Below are positions 26,127 to 34,108 of a DNA stretch of 36,372 nt, piece by piece; positions within the stretch are counted from its first letter, which is position 1, and the number at the start of each line of letters is the position of its first letter. The position numbers were made by a program, and so were the translations under genes. The DNA lies in the NCBI GenBank assembly GCA_035551935.1, contig DASZMJ010000687.1, forward strand, positions 1 through 36,372. The letters run 5' to 3'. Source of the DNA: DASZMJ01 sp035551935 (GTDB lineage Bacteria > Planctomycetota > Planctomycetia > Isosphaerales > Isosphaeraceae). Under the pieces are notes generated by a model. That model did not search any database and was not told the origin of the DNA. It saw nothing but the letters and a program-made list of their open reading frames with translations.

Positions 26127-27266
26127 ATGTCCCTCTACGAATACACCCAGTGGGACGGCTCGCAGCAGTTCCGGCCGCAGTCGGCCGAGGAGCTGTTCGA
26201 CCGCCTCGCCGACTACATCATGCAGCACGGCGACCAGGTCCTCCGCAACCTGGACGACCTCGACGACGACGACCAGGACATCGTCGAGCTGCTCCAGCAA
26301 GAGGGCCTGATCGAGAAGGACGGCGAGGGGCGGTTCCGTGTCGCGCCGAGAGGGTTGAGGCGCATCCAGGACGGGGCCCTCGCTAGCCTCTTCCAGACCT
26401 TCCGGCGCGACGGCCTCGGCAAGCACGAGACGCCGCAGAAAGGGGCCGGCACGGTCCGGCACGAGGACTCGAAGCCCTACGTCTTCGGCGACTCGCTGGC
26501 GAACCTGAACCTCCACGAGACGCTCAAGAACGCGATGGTCCGCCAGAGCGGGGGCGTCCCGGTCAAGATCCAGCAAGACGACTACGTCGTCTACGAGACC
26601 GAGTACCAGACCAGTTGCGCCACCGTCGTCCTGATCGACATGAGCGGCTCGATGGGCCGCTACGGCAAGTACGCGATGACGAAGAAGGTGGCGCTGGCCC
26701 TCCAGGCGATGGTCCGGGCGCAGTACGCGCAGGACACGCTCCAGATGGTCGGCTTCTACACGCTGGCCAGCGTCATGACCGAGCGACAGCTCCTGAACTC
26801 GGCGCCGAAGCCGGTCGGGCTCTGGGATAGCCGCGTCCACCTGCGCCTCAGCCTCGACGCCCCGTTGCCGAGGCAGGTCCAGCACTTCACGAACATCCAC
26901 GCCGGCCTGAAGCTGGCGCGGAGCATCCTCGCCCGCTCGGGCGCGAACAACAAGCAGGTCATCATCGTCACCGACGGCGAGCCGACGGCGCACATCGAGG
27001 GGCGCGAGGCGGTCCTGATCTACCCGCCGTCGGAGAAGACCGCCATGCACACGCTCGCCGAGGCCCGGCGCTGCGCCGCGGCGGGCATCCGCGTTTCCAG
27101 CTTCGCCCTGATCGAAGACTACTTCTACCTGGGCCTGGTCAACTTCGTCGAGGAGCTGGCGCGCGTGACCCAGGGGGTCGCGGCCTACTGCTCGGCCGAC
27201 GACCTGGGCAAGTACGTCTTCGACAGCTTCATCGGCGGCCGTCGCCAGCGGCGGATGAGCCACTGA
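26127..27266 (+). CDS. VWA-domain protein partnered with the AAA+ ATPase
   Basis: A 379-residue protein. The N-terminal third is acidic and helical (DDLDDDDQDIVELLQQEG). The C-terminal von Willebrand A domain carries a complete MIDAS: DMSGSMG (171-177), a later Thr in HFTNIH and VTDGEP with its Asp. This is the CoxE/BchD-type pairing of VWA with a MoxR ATPase. Partner binding and metal-ion-dependent adhesion are family knowledge; the target is not shown by the sequence. It ends with FIGGRRQRRMSH. It is cotranscribed with the ATPase gene (20 intervening bases). Confidence 0.88.
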   Translation: MSLYEYTQWDGSQQFRPQSAEELFDRLADYIMQHGDQVLRNLDDLDDDDQDIVELLQQEGLIEKDGEGRFRVAPRGLRRIQDGALASLFQTFRRDGLGKHETPQKGAGTVRHEDSKPYVFGDSLANLNLHETLKNAMVRQSGGVPVKIQQDDYVVYETEYQTSCATVVLIDMSGSMGRYGKYAMTKKVALALQAMVRAQYAQDTLQMVGFYTLASVMTERQLLNSAPKPVGLWDSRVHLRLSLDAPLPRQVQHFTNIHAGLKLARSILARSGANNKQVIIVTDGEPTAHIEGREAVLIYPPSEKTAMHTLAEARRCAAAGIRVSSFALIEDYFYLGLVNFVEELARVTQGVAAYCSADDLGKYVFDSFIGGRRQRRMSH

Positions 27267-27310
27267 TCGGGCTTGGCGCGACGGCGATTCCGTGCTATCC
27301 CGACGCCCGC

Positions 27311-27354
27311 CGGGGCCGCGCGCCCCGAGCGGCCTGGGGGCGGAACCCCCGGCC
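27311..27354 (+). terminator. two adjacent GC hairpins after the AAA+/VWA operon
   Basis: CGGGGC/GCCCCG (27311-27327) and GGCC-T-GGGGG/CCCCC-GGCC (27331-27354, one bulged T) form tandem stems in the 112-bp gap before the DUF4214 gene. Position suits a transcript end, but no T-run follows. Confidence 0.35.
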
Positions 27355-27378
27355 CCAACGCCAGCACGAGGACGACGC

Positions 27379-27661
27379 ATGGCGACCGCGACCCGGTGGC
27401 CTTCCCGTCTCAAGCGCTGGGTCGCCGATCGCGGCGGCCCGATCGCCGACCCGGCCGCGCCGCCGACCGACGCCGAATTCCTCGAGATGGCCTACAGGGT
27501 CGTCCTGGGCCGGCCCGCCGACGAGGCCGGCCGCGCCCTGTACCTGGCGATGCTCGCCGACGGCCGGATCGGCCGCGACGAGCTCGTCGACTGCCTCCGG
27601 AACTCGCCGGAGTGCGTGCGACGCCGATGGGACGAGGCGACCCCGGCGCGGCCGGGTCTCG
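27379..27661 (+). pseudogene. N-terminal DUF4214 part of a frameshifted methyltransferase gene
   Basis: The ATG at 27379 (GAGGA nine bases upstream) opens MATATRWPSRLKRWV and then a DUF4214 repeat: EFLEMAYRVVLGRPADEAGR, LYLAMLADGRIGRDELVDCLR and NSPECVRR. The frame then loses sense after DEATPARPG. The next frame carries on with VSHEAIHAARLEIFAQLPKA directly into the methyltransferase. Removing one G from the GGG at 27654-27656 joins the two into a 316-residue protein, DUF4214 followed by a methyltransferase. The break may be a real mutation, a sequencing error or a programmed shift. DUF4214 occurs in surface and glycan-linked proteins. Confidence 0.72.
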
Positions 27662-27703
27662 CACGAGGCCATCCACGCCGCCCGGCTCGAGATCTTCGCC
27701 CAG

Positions 27704-28330
27704 TTGCCCAAGGCCCGCCGGATCGTCGACCTCGGCGGGAGCTGCGAGGGGCGACCCGAGGGGGCGATGGTCGCCTTCGGCTATCCCTACGCGTTCGAGA
27801 GCCTGAGCATCGTCGAGCTGCCCCGCGACGAGCGACACGCCCTCTACGCCGAGATCTGCGGCGAATACCGCGACGTGATCGCGACGCCGCAAGGGCCGGT
27901 GTGCGACGTGTATTCGTCGCTCGCCGACCTCTCCGCCTTCGAGGACGGGTCGATCGACCTGGTGTACTCCGGGCAGTCGATCGAGCACGTGACCCTCGAC
28001 GACGCGGTCGCGGCCTGCCGCGAGGTCTGCCACGTCCTCCGCCCCGGCGGCCACTTCTGCCTCGACACCCCCAACCGCGCCGTCACCAAGATCCAGTATC
28101 CCGACGAATATATTAACCCGGATCACAAATACGAGTTCACGCACGCCGAACTCTCGGCCCTCCTGTCTTCGACCGGCTTCGCGATCGAGGAGGCCAAGGG
28201 GGCATGCCTCTTCGCGCGGAGCCTCGCGAGCGGGGTCTTCGACCTCGAGGAGGCGGTGCGGCACGCGCACCTCTATGATGACATCGAGCAGTGTTACCTG
28301 CTCTACTACCGCTGTCGGAAGCCCTCGTGA
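27704..28330 (+). CDS. class I SAM-dependent methyltransferase (C-terminal part of the frameshifted gene)
   Basis: As annotated it starts at TTG 27704 and has 208 residues, with SAM motif I RIVDLGGSCEG, the acidic strand LSIVELPRD, FEDGSIDLVYSGQSIEHV (the post-motif typical of small-molecule methyltransferases), VLRPGGHFCLDTPN and FTHAELSALLSSTGF. It is a Rossmann-fold Methyltransf_11/25 enzyme; the substrate is unknown. Its frame is open upstream to at least 27542 without an obvious start, and the residues from 27656 (VSHEAIHAARLEIF) look coding, so the true protein probably began at 27379. It is followed at 12 bases by a convergent gene. Confidence 0.75.
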   Translation: MPKARRIVDLGGSCEGRPEGAMVAFGYPYAFESLSIVELPRDERHALYAEICGEYRDVIATPQGPVCDVYSSLADLSAFEDGSIDLVYSGQSIEHVTLDDAVAACREVCHVLRPGGHFCLDTPNRAVTKIQYPDEYINPDHKYEFTHAELSALLSSTGFAIEEAKGACLFARSLASGVFDLEEAVRHAHLYDDIEQCYLLYYRCRKPS

Positions 28331-28342
28331 CGGGCGGCGGCG

Positions 28343-29662
28343 TCACTGCTTCTCCGTCGTGAAGTTCAGAACCTTGACCTTCCGCGCATTGCGGAGCGGT
28401 TCCAGGGCGGTCTTAAGTCGCTCGCGCTGATCGTGCGCCGAGGGGCCGATCCACGGGGGATGGCCCAGTTCGGCGAGGCGGGCCACGGCCTCGGGACCGG
28501 CGACATCGGCCGCGTCGAGCAGATAGAGGAAGTCATTCGGGCCGAGGTCGAGCGATTCGATGAGTCGCACGGTCTCGGCGACGTGCCTCGCGTCGTATTC
28601 CTCGCCCCCCGCGCCCACGAGCACGAGGATCGACGCGGCCAATCCCGCCCCTTTCAGGCCCGCGACAAATGCCTTGAGCCGTCCTTCGTCCCATGTCTTC
28701 TCGAAGAGGGCTCGCACCGCCGGGCAGCCCGATTCGACGGCCAGATGGACGCGCCGAAGCCCCGAGGTACGCAACGCGGCCCAGGTCTCGGCGTCGGGCG
28801 GGGGAGTTTGGAAGTCGTCGCAGTAAGCGGAGAACGCCTCGATTCGCGCCGCTGCGTCGGGATACCTGGCTTCCCAGCGCCGACGCGAGTCGGGCGTGAC
28901 GGGGAAGACGTCGCTCGCCTCCCGGATCATCGCGGCGACGTGGCCGCCGCCGTCGCCGAAGAGGTCGTCGCCGACGAGGGCGATCCGCTTGCACAGGGCG
29001 ACCCGGCGGCCGAGGAGGTCCGCGACGCGGCGCGCACGGAGGGCCGGGCCGGTTGGAAGGTGATCCGACGTCGACGGTGCCCCACCGAAGGAACGATCGC
29101 GCGAGGTGCCCCCTCCCTGGATCACGACCGAATTCGGGCCGTCGGGGGGGATGAACATCGGGAGCGAATAGGCGTCGAGGTAACGCTCGCGCTGCGCGAA
29201 CCAGGCCGAGGCGTCCCAGAGCGTGACGCGATCGAGGAACGCGCGCAGCTCGTCGATCGTGATCGGCGCCACGCCGGGAGGGGGCGCGAGCCGCTCGTAA
29301 TGGCCGCGGCCGAGGCCGTCGTTGAGCTCGAGGGCGACCGACCGGACGCGGGCGTCGAGGTCGCCGGCCTCGGCGAAGGGGAGCGTGCGGCGGCGGAGCA
29401 CGAGGTTGACGCCTTCTCGAGGGCGGTCGATCGCGTCGATCGTGGTGTCGAGGGCCTTGACGTGATGGATCCCCGCGACGAAGGCCCGCTGCCAGCGGCC
29501 GTCGAGGTCGAAGTGGAAATACGGCTCGTCGCCGAAATAAAGGGCGAAGGCGCCTTGTCGGAAGCCGGCGAAGACCTCGCCGGAGGGCCCGAGCAGGCCG
29601 AGCCGGCGGGGGTACTGGGCGCCTTTCTGCAACAGGCACGCGGCCTCGGTCTCGTCGGCCAT
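28343..29662 (-). CDS. radical-SAM-like barrel protein lacking the Fe-S cysteines
   Basis: A 439-residue protein. Its second half matches the core of radical SAM enzymes: GDDLF (where LxGxDxL-type glycine-rich strands lie), ALRTSGLRRVHLAVESGCPAV, FVAGLKGAGLAASILVLVGAGGEEYDARHV and ETVRLIESLDLGPNDFLYLLD. The defining CX3CX2C is absent: the only cysteines are isolated. The loop GGGTSRDRSFGG sits about where the cluster would bind. So either the fold has lost SAM chemistry or it belongs to a related but distinct barrel family. The N-terminal domain of about 180 residues (AQYPRRLGLLGPSGEVF) is unidentified. The gene shares a divergent region with the GT39 gene. Confidence 0.55.
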   Translation of the reverse strand: MADETEAACLLQKGAQYPRRLGLLGPSGEVFAGFRQGAFALYFGDEPYFHFDLDGRWQRAFVAGIHHVKALDTTIDAIDRPREGVNLVLRRRTLPFAEAGDLDARVRSVALELNDGLGRGHYERLAPPPGVAPITIDELRAFLDRVTLWDASAWFAQRERYLDAYSLPMFIPPDGPNSVVIQGGGTSRDRSFGGAPSTSDHLPTGPALRARRVADLLGRRVALCKRIALVGDDLFGDGGGHVAAMIREASDVFPVTPDSRRRWEARYPDAAARIEAFSAYCDDFQTPPPDAETWAALRTSGLRRVHLAVESGCPAVRALFEKTWDEGRLKAFVAGLKGAGLAASILVLVGAGGEEYDARHVAETVRLIESLDLGPNDFLYLLDAADVAGPEAVARLAELGHPPWIGPSAHDQRERLKTALEPLRNARKVKVLNFTTEKQ

Positions 29663-29725
29663 GGGCGGACCCCTCGGGCGGCTCGGATCGCGTCGGAATC
29701 GGGCTCAACGTCCGGGAGCGGTTCC

Positions 29726-29733
29726 ATTATACT
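29726..29733. promoter_or_regulatory. overlapping divergent -10 elements (TATAAT/TATACT)
   Basis: The palindrome-like ATTATACT gives a perfect TATAAT on the minus strand (29726-29731), 64 bases from the radical-SAM-like start, and TATACT on the plus strand (29728-29733), 70 bases before the GT39 start. Neither has a strong -35 at standard spacing. Sharing one melting site would make the two promoters mutually exclusive. Confidence 0.4.
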
Positions 29734-29802
29734 CCCGCCGCCCCCCGCGACGCCCCGTCGCGGACCGGGCCGACGGACGGACGACCGCCGACGGAGGGAG
29801 CC

Positions 29803-31497
29803 GTGGACGCGATCGAACCCGAGCCGACCCGCGAGACGCCGGCGAGTCGGCTCCGCGAGGCCATCACGATCGGCCTCCTGGTCCTGGCGCTGAACCTCGC
29901 CGGCAACGGCCGGATGAGCCTCTGGGACCGCGACGAGCCCCGCTTCACCGGCGCGGTCCGCGAGATGCGCGCCCGCGGCGAATGGCTCCGGCCGACCTTC
30001 AACGGCGAGCCGCGCCACCACAAGCCGATCCTGATCTACTGGCTCATGCGCGCCGGCATGGCCGTCGGCGGCGAGGGCCCCTGGGGCGCGAGGCTCGTCT
30101 CGGCGGTCGCCGGCATGGCGACATGCCTGCTCGTCTGGCGGCTCGGCCGGCGGGTGTTCGGCCCGACGGTGGGACGGCTCGGGGCCCTGGCCCTGGCGAC
30201 GGCGCCGCTGATGTTCGTCGAATCCAAGATCGCCACGACCGACGCGACCCTCACGCTCTGGCTCGTCGGCGTCCAGTCCTGCGTCTGGGAGCTTGGCCGG
30301 CGCGACTCGCGCGCGGCGGCGGCCGGCTTCTGGGCCTTCCTCGCGCTGGCGACGATGACCAAGGGTCCCGTCGGCCCGGCGTTCGTGGCCGTCGCGGGCC
30401 TGCTGGGCTGGTGGTGGGGGGCGCCGACGGTCGCCTGGAAACGGCTGCGATGGCGCCGGGGCCTGGCCGGCTTCGTGGCCTTGACGCTCCCGTGGTATGT
30501 CGCGATCGGCCTGGCCACGCGGGGCGAGTTCTACCGCTTCGCGCTCGGCCTCCAGGGCATCGGCCGCGTCACCGAGGGCATCGAGGAGCACGGCGGCTTC
30601 CCGGGCTATTACCTCGTGCTGGGGATGATCACGTTCTTCCCGTGGTCGTCGTTCCTGCCGGCGGCAGTGCGCGCGGCCTGGAAGCAGCGGAAGGCGCGGC
30701 CGGAATTCGGCTATGTGCTCGGCTGGATCGTCGGGCCGTTGGTGTTGCTGGAGTGCGTCCGGACCAAGCTGATCCACTATTATCTCCCGGCCTTGCCGCC
30801 CTGTGCCCTGTTGGTGGCGTGGCTGGTCGAGGCGGTGGCCCGCGACGTGAAGAGCCTGCGGCGCTGGCCGCTCGGAAGCGTCGGCATCGGCCTGCTGGTG
30901 GGCTTCGGCTTCGTCGCGACGGCGACGTTGCTCGCGGGGGTTGTCGTGCTCCCCTGGCCGTTGAGGCGGCCCGCCCTGGCGATGGCCGTCGTGCTTGTCG
31001 CGGGGATGCTCCTCGCCCTAGAGCGGATCCAGGACAACCGGACGTTGCCCGCGTTCCAGACCCTCATCCTCACCTGGACGGCGCTCGGCTTCCTCGTGGC
31101 CCTCTGGTTCGTACCCGCGTTCGAGCCCTATCGGATGGCGCCCAAGGTCAGCCGGCAGCTCGCGGAGTTATCGAAGAACGAAGGGGTCGAGCCGATCCTC
31201 GCGAGCCTCTCGCAGCCGTCGATCATCTACGACCTCGGCCGCCGCGTGACGATCCTCCGCGACCGCGACGACCTCAACCGCCACCTGCGGACGACCCCCG
31301 CCGTCGTCGCCGCCCTCTTGCCCGACGAATTGAAGCCGCTCCTGTACGACCGCCGCTTCCGCGTCGAGGACCGGGGCACGATCCAGGGGATCAACCACGA
31401 CAAGGCGCGCGAGTTCACGGTCCACCTCGTCCTCATCCGCCGCGAGACCGACCCTTCACGGCTGGCGCGGCGTCGCGAGCCACTCAAGATAAAGTGA
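29803..31497 (+). CDS. GT39/ArnT-like polytopic glycosyltransferase
   Basis: A 564-residue membrane protein with at least ten hydrophobic segments between about residues 20 and 430. It opens into a periplasmic active-site loop with DRDEPRF (Asp42-Arg47), the acidic motif of ArnT/PMT glycosyltransferases, followed by HHKPILIYWL, TTDATLTLW and GYYLVLGMITFFPW, all family landmarks. Such enzymes use polyprenyl-linked sugars on the outer face of the membrane to modify lipid A or proteins. The C-terminal ~130 residues form a soluble region. Translation starts at GTG 29803, with GGAGGGAG just upstream. Its end overlaps the next gene on the opposite strand by 42 bases. Confidence 0.87.
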   Translation: MDAIEPEPTRETPASRLREAITIGLLVLALNLAGNGRMSLWDRDEPRFTGAVREMRARGEWLRPTFNGEPRHHKPILIYWLMRAGMAVGGEGPWGARLVSAVAGMATCLLVWRLGRRVFGPTVGRLGALALATAPLMFVESKIATTDATLTLWLVGVQSCVWELGRRDSRAAAAGFWAFLALATMTKGPVGPAFVAVAGLLGWWWGAPTVAWKRLRWRRGLAGFVALTLPWYVAIGLATRGEFYRFALGLQGIGRVTEGIEEHGGFPGYYLVLGMITFFPWSSFLPAAVRAAWKQRKARPEFGYVLGWIVGPLVLLECVRTKLIHYYLPALPPCALLVAWLVEAVARDVKSLRRWPLGSVGIGLLVGFGFVATATLLAGVVVLPWPLRRPALAMAVVLVAGMLLALERIQDNRTLPAFQTLILTWTALGFLVALWFVPAFEPYRMAPKVSRQLAELSKNEGVEPILASLSQPSIIYDLGRRVTILRDRDDLNRHLRTTPAVVAALLPDELKPLLYDRRFRVEDRGTIQGINHDKAREFTVHLVLIRRETDPSRLARRREPLKIK

Positions 31498-32622
31498 GCG
31501 GAGCCGTTCAGTCATCGTCTCGTGGCGGAACGTGTCGGCGAACCGTCGGCGCCCCTCGGCCCCGAGCGCGGCGCGGAGGACCGGGTCGGCCGCGAGCTCG
31601 AGGATGGCGGAAGTCAGGCCGGTAATGTCGCGAGGCGGCAGGAGGATGCCGGTCTCGGGCAGGACGACCTCGCGGGCGCCGTCGACGTCGTAGCTGATGA
31701 CCGGCCGGCCGACGATGAGCGCCTGCGGCAGAACGCGCGCAAGCCCCTCGCGCAGGCTCGGATGGACGACGGCGTCGAGCGCGCCGAGCAGCTCCGGGAT
31801 GCGGTCCGGCGGGACGAGGCCGACGAACCGGAACGCGTGCCGGACGCCCAGCCGCTCGGCGTCGGCCTCGAGCCTGGTTCTCAAGAGGCCGTCGCCGATA
31901 AACACGAAGCGGACGTCGGGATTCGCGCGCAGGACGCCCGGCGCCGCGGCGAGGATATCGTCGTGCCCCTTCCGCTCGAACAGCCGCGCGACGGTCCCGA
32001 AGGCGACCTCGCGGTCGGCGAGGCCCAGCTCGCGCCGGACCTCGGCGCGCGGGCGGGGCGGGTGGAGGAACGCATCGACTTCCATGCCGCTGTAGACCGT
32101 CCGGTACTGCTCCGGCCGGCCGACGCCCGCCGCGAGGGCCTGCTCCGCCATCGCGTCGCAGACGCCGACGATCGCGTGGCAGCGCCGCGCGGCCCAGCGC
32201 TCCAGGGCGACATACAGCCGGTTCTTCCAGGGCCTCTCCGACGGCCCGAACGGCAATCCGTGGATCGTGTGGACGACCGCCGGCACCCGCTCGTCCCAGG
32301 CCGCCGCGCGGCCGAGGATGGCGGCCTTCGAGCTGTGCGTGTGGACGACCTCCGGCCGCAACCGCCGGAACTCCCGCCGCAAGCGACGATAGGCCCGCGC
32401 GTCGACGATCGGGCGGATCCGCCGGACGAGTTCCGGCATGAGCACGACCTTCAATCCCGATCGCTCCGCCCGGCCGAAGAGGTCCCCTTCGGGGCCTTCG
32501 GCCGGGCCGGTGATGAGGGTGACGTCGTCGCCGAAGCGATGGTGCAGCCCCTCGACGGTCAGCAGGGTGTTCTCCTGCGCCCCGCCGAGGATCAGGCGCG
32601 TGATGACGTGGACGATCCGCAC
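31456..32622 (-). CDS. GT4-family glycosyltransferase
   Basis: A 388-residue GT-B enzyme of the GT1/GT4 type. The N-terminus MRIVHVITRLILGGAQENTL is the classic start of this family. Then come VVHTHSSKAAILGRAAA, VGVCDAM and the C-terminal domain with FGTVARLFERKGHDDIL, FIGDGLLR, VVHPSLREGLARVLPQ and VISYDVDGAREVV, including the E-x7-E-type donor site. The start at 32622 is GTG. The gene overlaps the GT39 gene end to end by 42 bases. Together the methyltransferase, GT39 and GT4 suggest polysaccharide or cell-surface glycan synthesis; sugar and acceptor are unknown. Confidence 0.9.
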   Translation of the reverse strand: MRIVHVITRLILGGAQENTLLTVEGLHHRFGDDVTLITGPAEGPEGDLFGRAERSGLKVVLMPELVRRIRPIVDARAYRRLRREFRRLRPEVVHTHSSKAAILGRAAAWDERVPAVVHTIHGLPFGPSERPWKNRLYVALERWAARRCHAIVGVCDAMAEQALAAGVGRPEQYRTVYSGMEVDAFLHPPRPRAEVRRELGLADREVAFGTVARLFERKGHDDILAAAPGVLRANPDVRFVFIGDGLLRTRLEADAERLGVRHAFRFVGLVPPDRIPELLGALDAVVHPSLREGLARVLPQALIVGRPVISYDVDGAREVVLPETGILLPPRDITGLTSAILELAADPVLRAALGAEGRRRFADTFRHETMTERLRSLYLEWLATPRQP

Positions 32623-32656
32623 GGCCGGCCGTTCGCGACTCCGCTGGTCTTCCGGG

Positions 32657-34108
32657 TCAACCCCGATCGATCGCTTCGAGTTTTTGCTTGCTCATAATCT
32701 TGAACGAGTCGAAGAAGCGATCGACCTCCTTGGTCCGTTCCTTCCCCTTCGGGCGGACGCTGTAGAGCATGTAGACTCGCTTCTCGACCACGACGATCCG
32801 GCTCTCCACCGTGTTGGCCTCCTGGCCCGGCTTGGTCTCGGTGGGCTCGAGGAGGAGGGTCCGGGTCGGGTGGCCGTCGATGACCTTCTTCGAGTCATCG
32901 ACAACCTTCAGGCTCCCGCCGTTCGGGAGGCCGACGGTGGCCATGCTCGGGTCGATCGGCGACTCGACCAACGTCTTGGCCTTGGAGACGTCCGGGGCAT
33001 CCAGGAAGATGACGGCGAAGACACCCGCGTCCCCCCCCTCGGCGCCGATGACGTTGACCTCGACCTCGCCTTCGGGACCCTTGACCTTCTGCTTGGCCTC
33101 GTTCGGCTTGCCCGGCAAGCGGACCTCGAAGCGACCCTCCACCGAGGTATAGGTCGACCAGGAGGTCGTCGCGTCGTCGGAATCGGCCGGCTTGGGCTTG
33201 GCCTCCGGCGGCGAGCCCGGGCGCGCGTTCGCCGCGGGCAACCGGCCCTTGATGCCGCGCAGGGCGAGGGGCGGGGTCGCGTTCGGCCCGCCGGCGGTGG
33301 TCGGCGGCTCGGCCGGCGCACCCGTCGGGGCACCGGGCCGACCCCGTGCCCCTCGGGTCATGGCCTGCGGGTTCGCGTTCGGGGCGCCGGCGGCCGGCGT
33401 GGCCTGGGCGCGCGCGCCCCGGGTCATGGCGGGCGGAACGTTGCCGCCCGGCCCCGCCACGCCGCCGGGGCCCGGGAGGCCGGCCCGGCCGGGGAATCCG
33501 CCCTGGGCCAGGCCGCCGACGGCGCCGCCGCGGCCGGGGAAGCCGCCGGGGGGGGTCTTCGCGTTGGGCGAGTCGTTCAGAGCGAACGAGTCGAGGAACT
33601 CGTCGGTGCCGTTCGGCAGGCCGTGCCGCTTCGAGGCGAGCGCCTGGAGGAAATAATAGCGCTCCTTGACCAGGTACATCCGCACCTTCGACGTCTGCCG
33701 GACCCCCGACGACTTCAGGGTGAACTCGACGGTCAGCTCGCGGCCGGGGTAGTCGTCGACCTTGACGGTGCTCTCGTTGATGACCTTGGCCTTGTTGAGC
33801 TTGACGAAGCGGCTCTTGCAGTCGTCGAGCCAGGCGGCGGCCCCCTTGGCCAACTTCTCCGCGGGCACGTTGGCGAAGCCGGCCAAGTAGCCGATGTGGT
33901 TGCGGTGGATGCCGTGGAGCTCGGTCAATTTGGCCACGCCGCCCGGGTTGACCAGGGGCTTCTGGGTCGTCGCGTCGCCGGGCATCTGGACGTTGAAGCC
34001 GCCGTCCTTGGGCCGCAGCTCGCGCCACTGCGAGTTGCCGGGCATCCCCCCCCGAGCGGGGACCTGGAGGAGGCTCGCGAGGGTCAGTAGCAGGGTCGCA
34101 CTCGTCAT
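32657..34108 (-). CDS. exported protein with two related domains and a Gly/Pro-rich linker
   Basis: A 483-residue protein with an N-terminal signal-like stretch (MTSATLLLTLASLLQVPARG). The two ends resemble each other: each has NVQMPGDA/EVRLPGKP, then DDYPGREL/DGHPTRTL, and a RYYFLQALAS/RVYMLYSVRP strand followed by a DEFLDSF or DRFFDSF helix. The linker (about 215-340) is Gly/Pro-rich and repeats AMTRGAR and LRGIKGR blocks. It resembles an unassigned planctomycete family of extracellular proteins; function unknown. The ATG at 34108 overlaps the truA stop by ATGA, so it is cotranslated downstream of truA. The in-frame extension to 34339 is antisense-like and rejected. Confidence 0.75.
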   Translation of the reverse strand: MTSATLLLTLASLLQVPARGGMPGNSQWRELRPKDGGFNVQMPGDATTQKPLVNPGGVAKLTELHGIHRNHIGYLAGFANVPAEKLAKGAAAWLDDCKSRFVKLNKAKVINESTVKVDDYPGRELTVEFTLKSSGVRQTSKVRMYLVKERYYFLQALASKRHGLPNGTDEFLDSFALNDSPNAKTPPGGFPGRGGAVGGLAQGGFPGRAGLPGPGGVAGPGGNVPPAMTRGARAQATPAAGAPNANPQAMTRGARGRPGAPTGAPAEPPTTAGGPNATPPLALRGIKGRLPAANARPGSPPEAKPKPADSDDATTSWSTYTSVEGRFEVRLPGKPNEAKQKVKGPEGEVEVNVIGAEGGDAGVFAVIFLDAPDVSKAKTLVESPIDPSMATVGLPNGGSLKVVDDSKKVIDGHPTRTLLLEPTETKPGQEANTVESRIVVVEKRVYMLYSVRPKGKERTKEVDRFFDSFKIMSKQKLEAIDRG

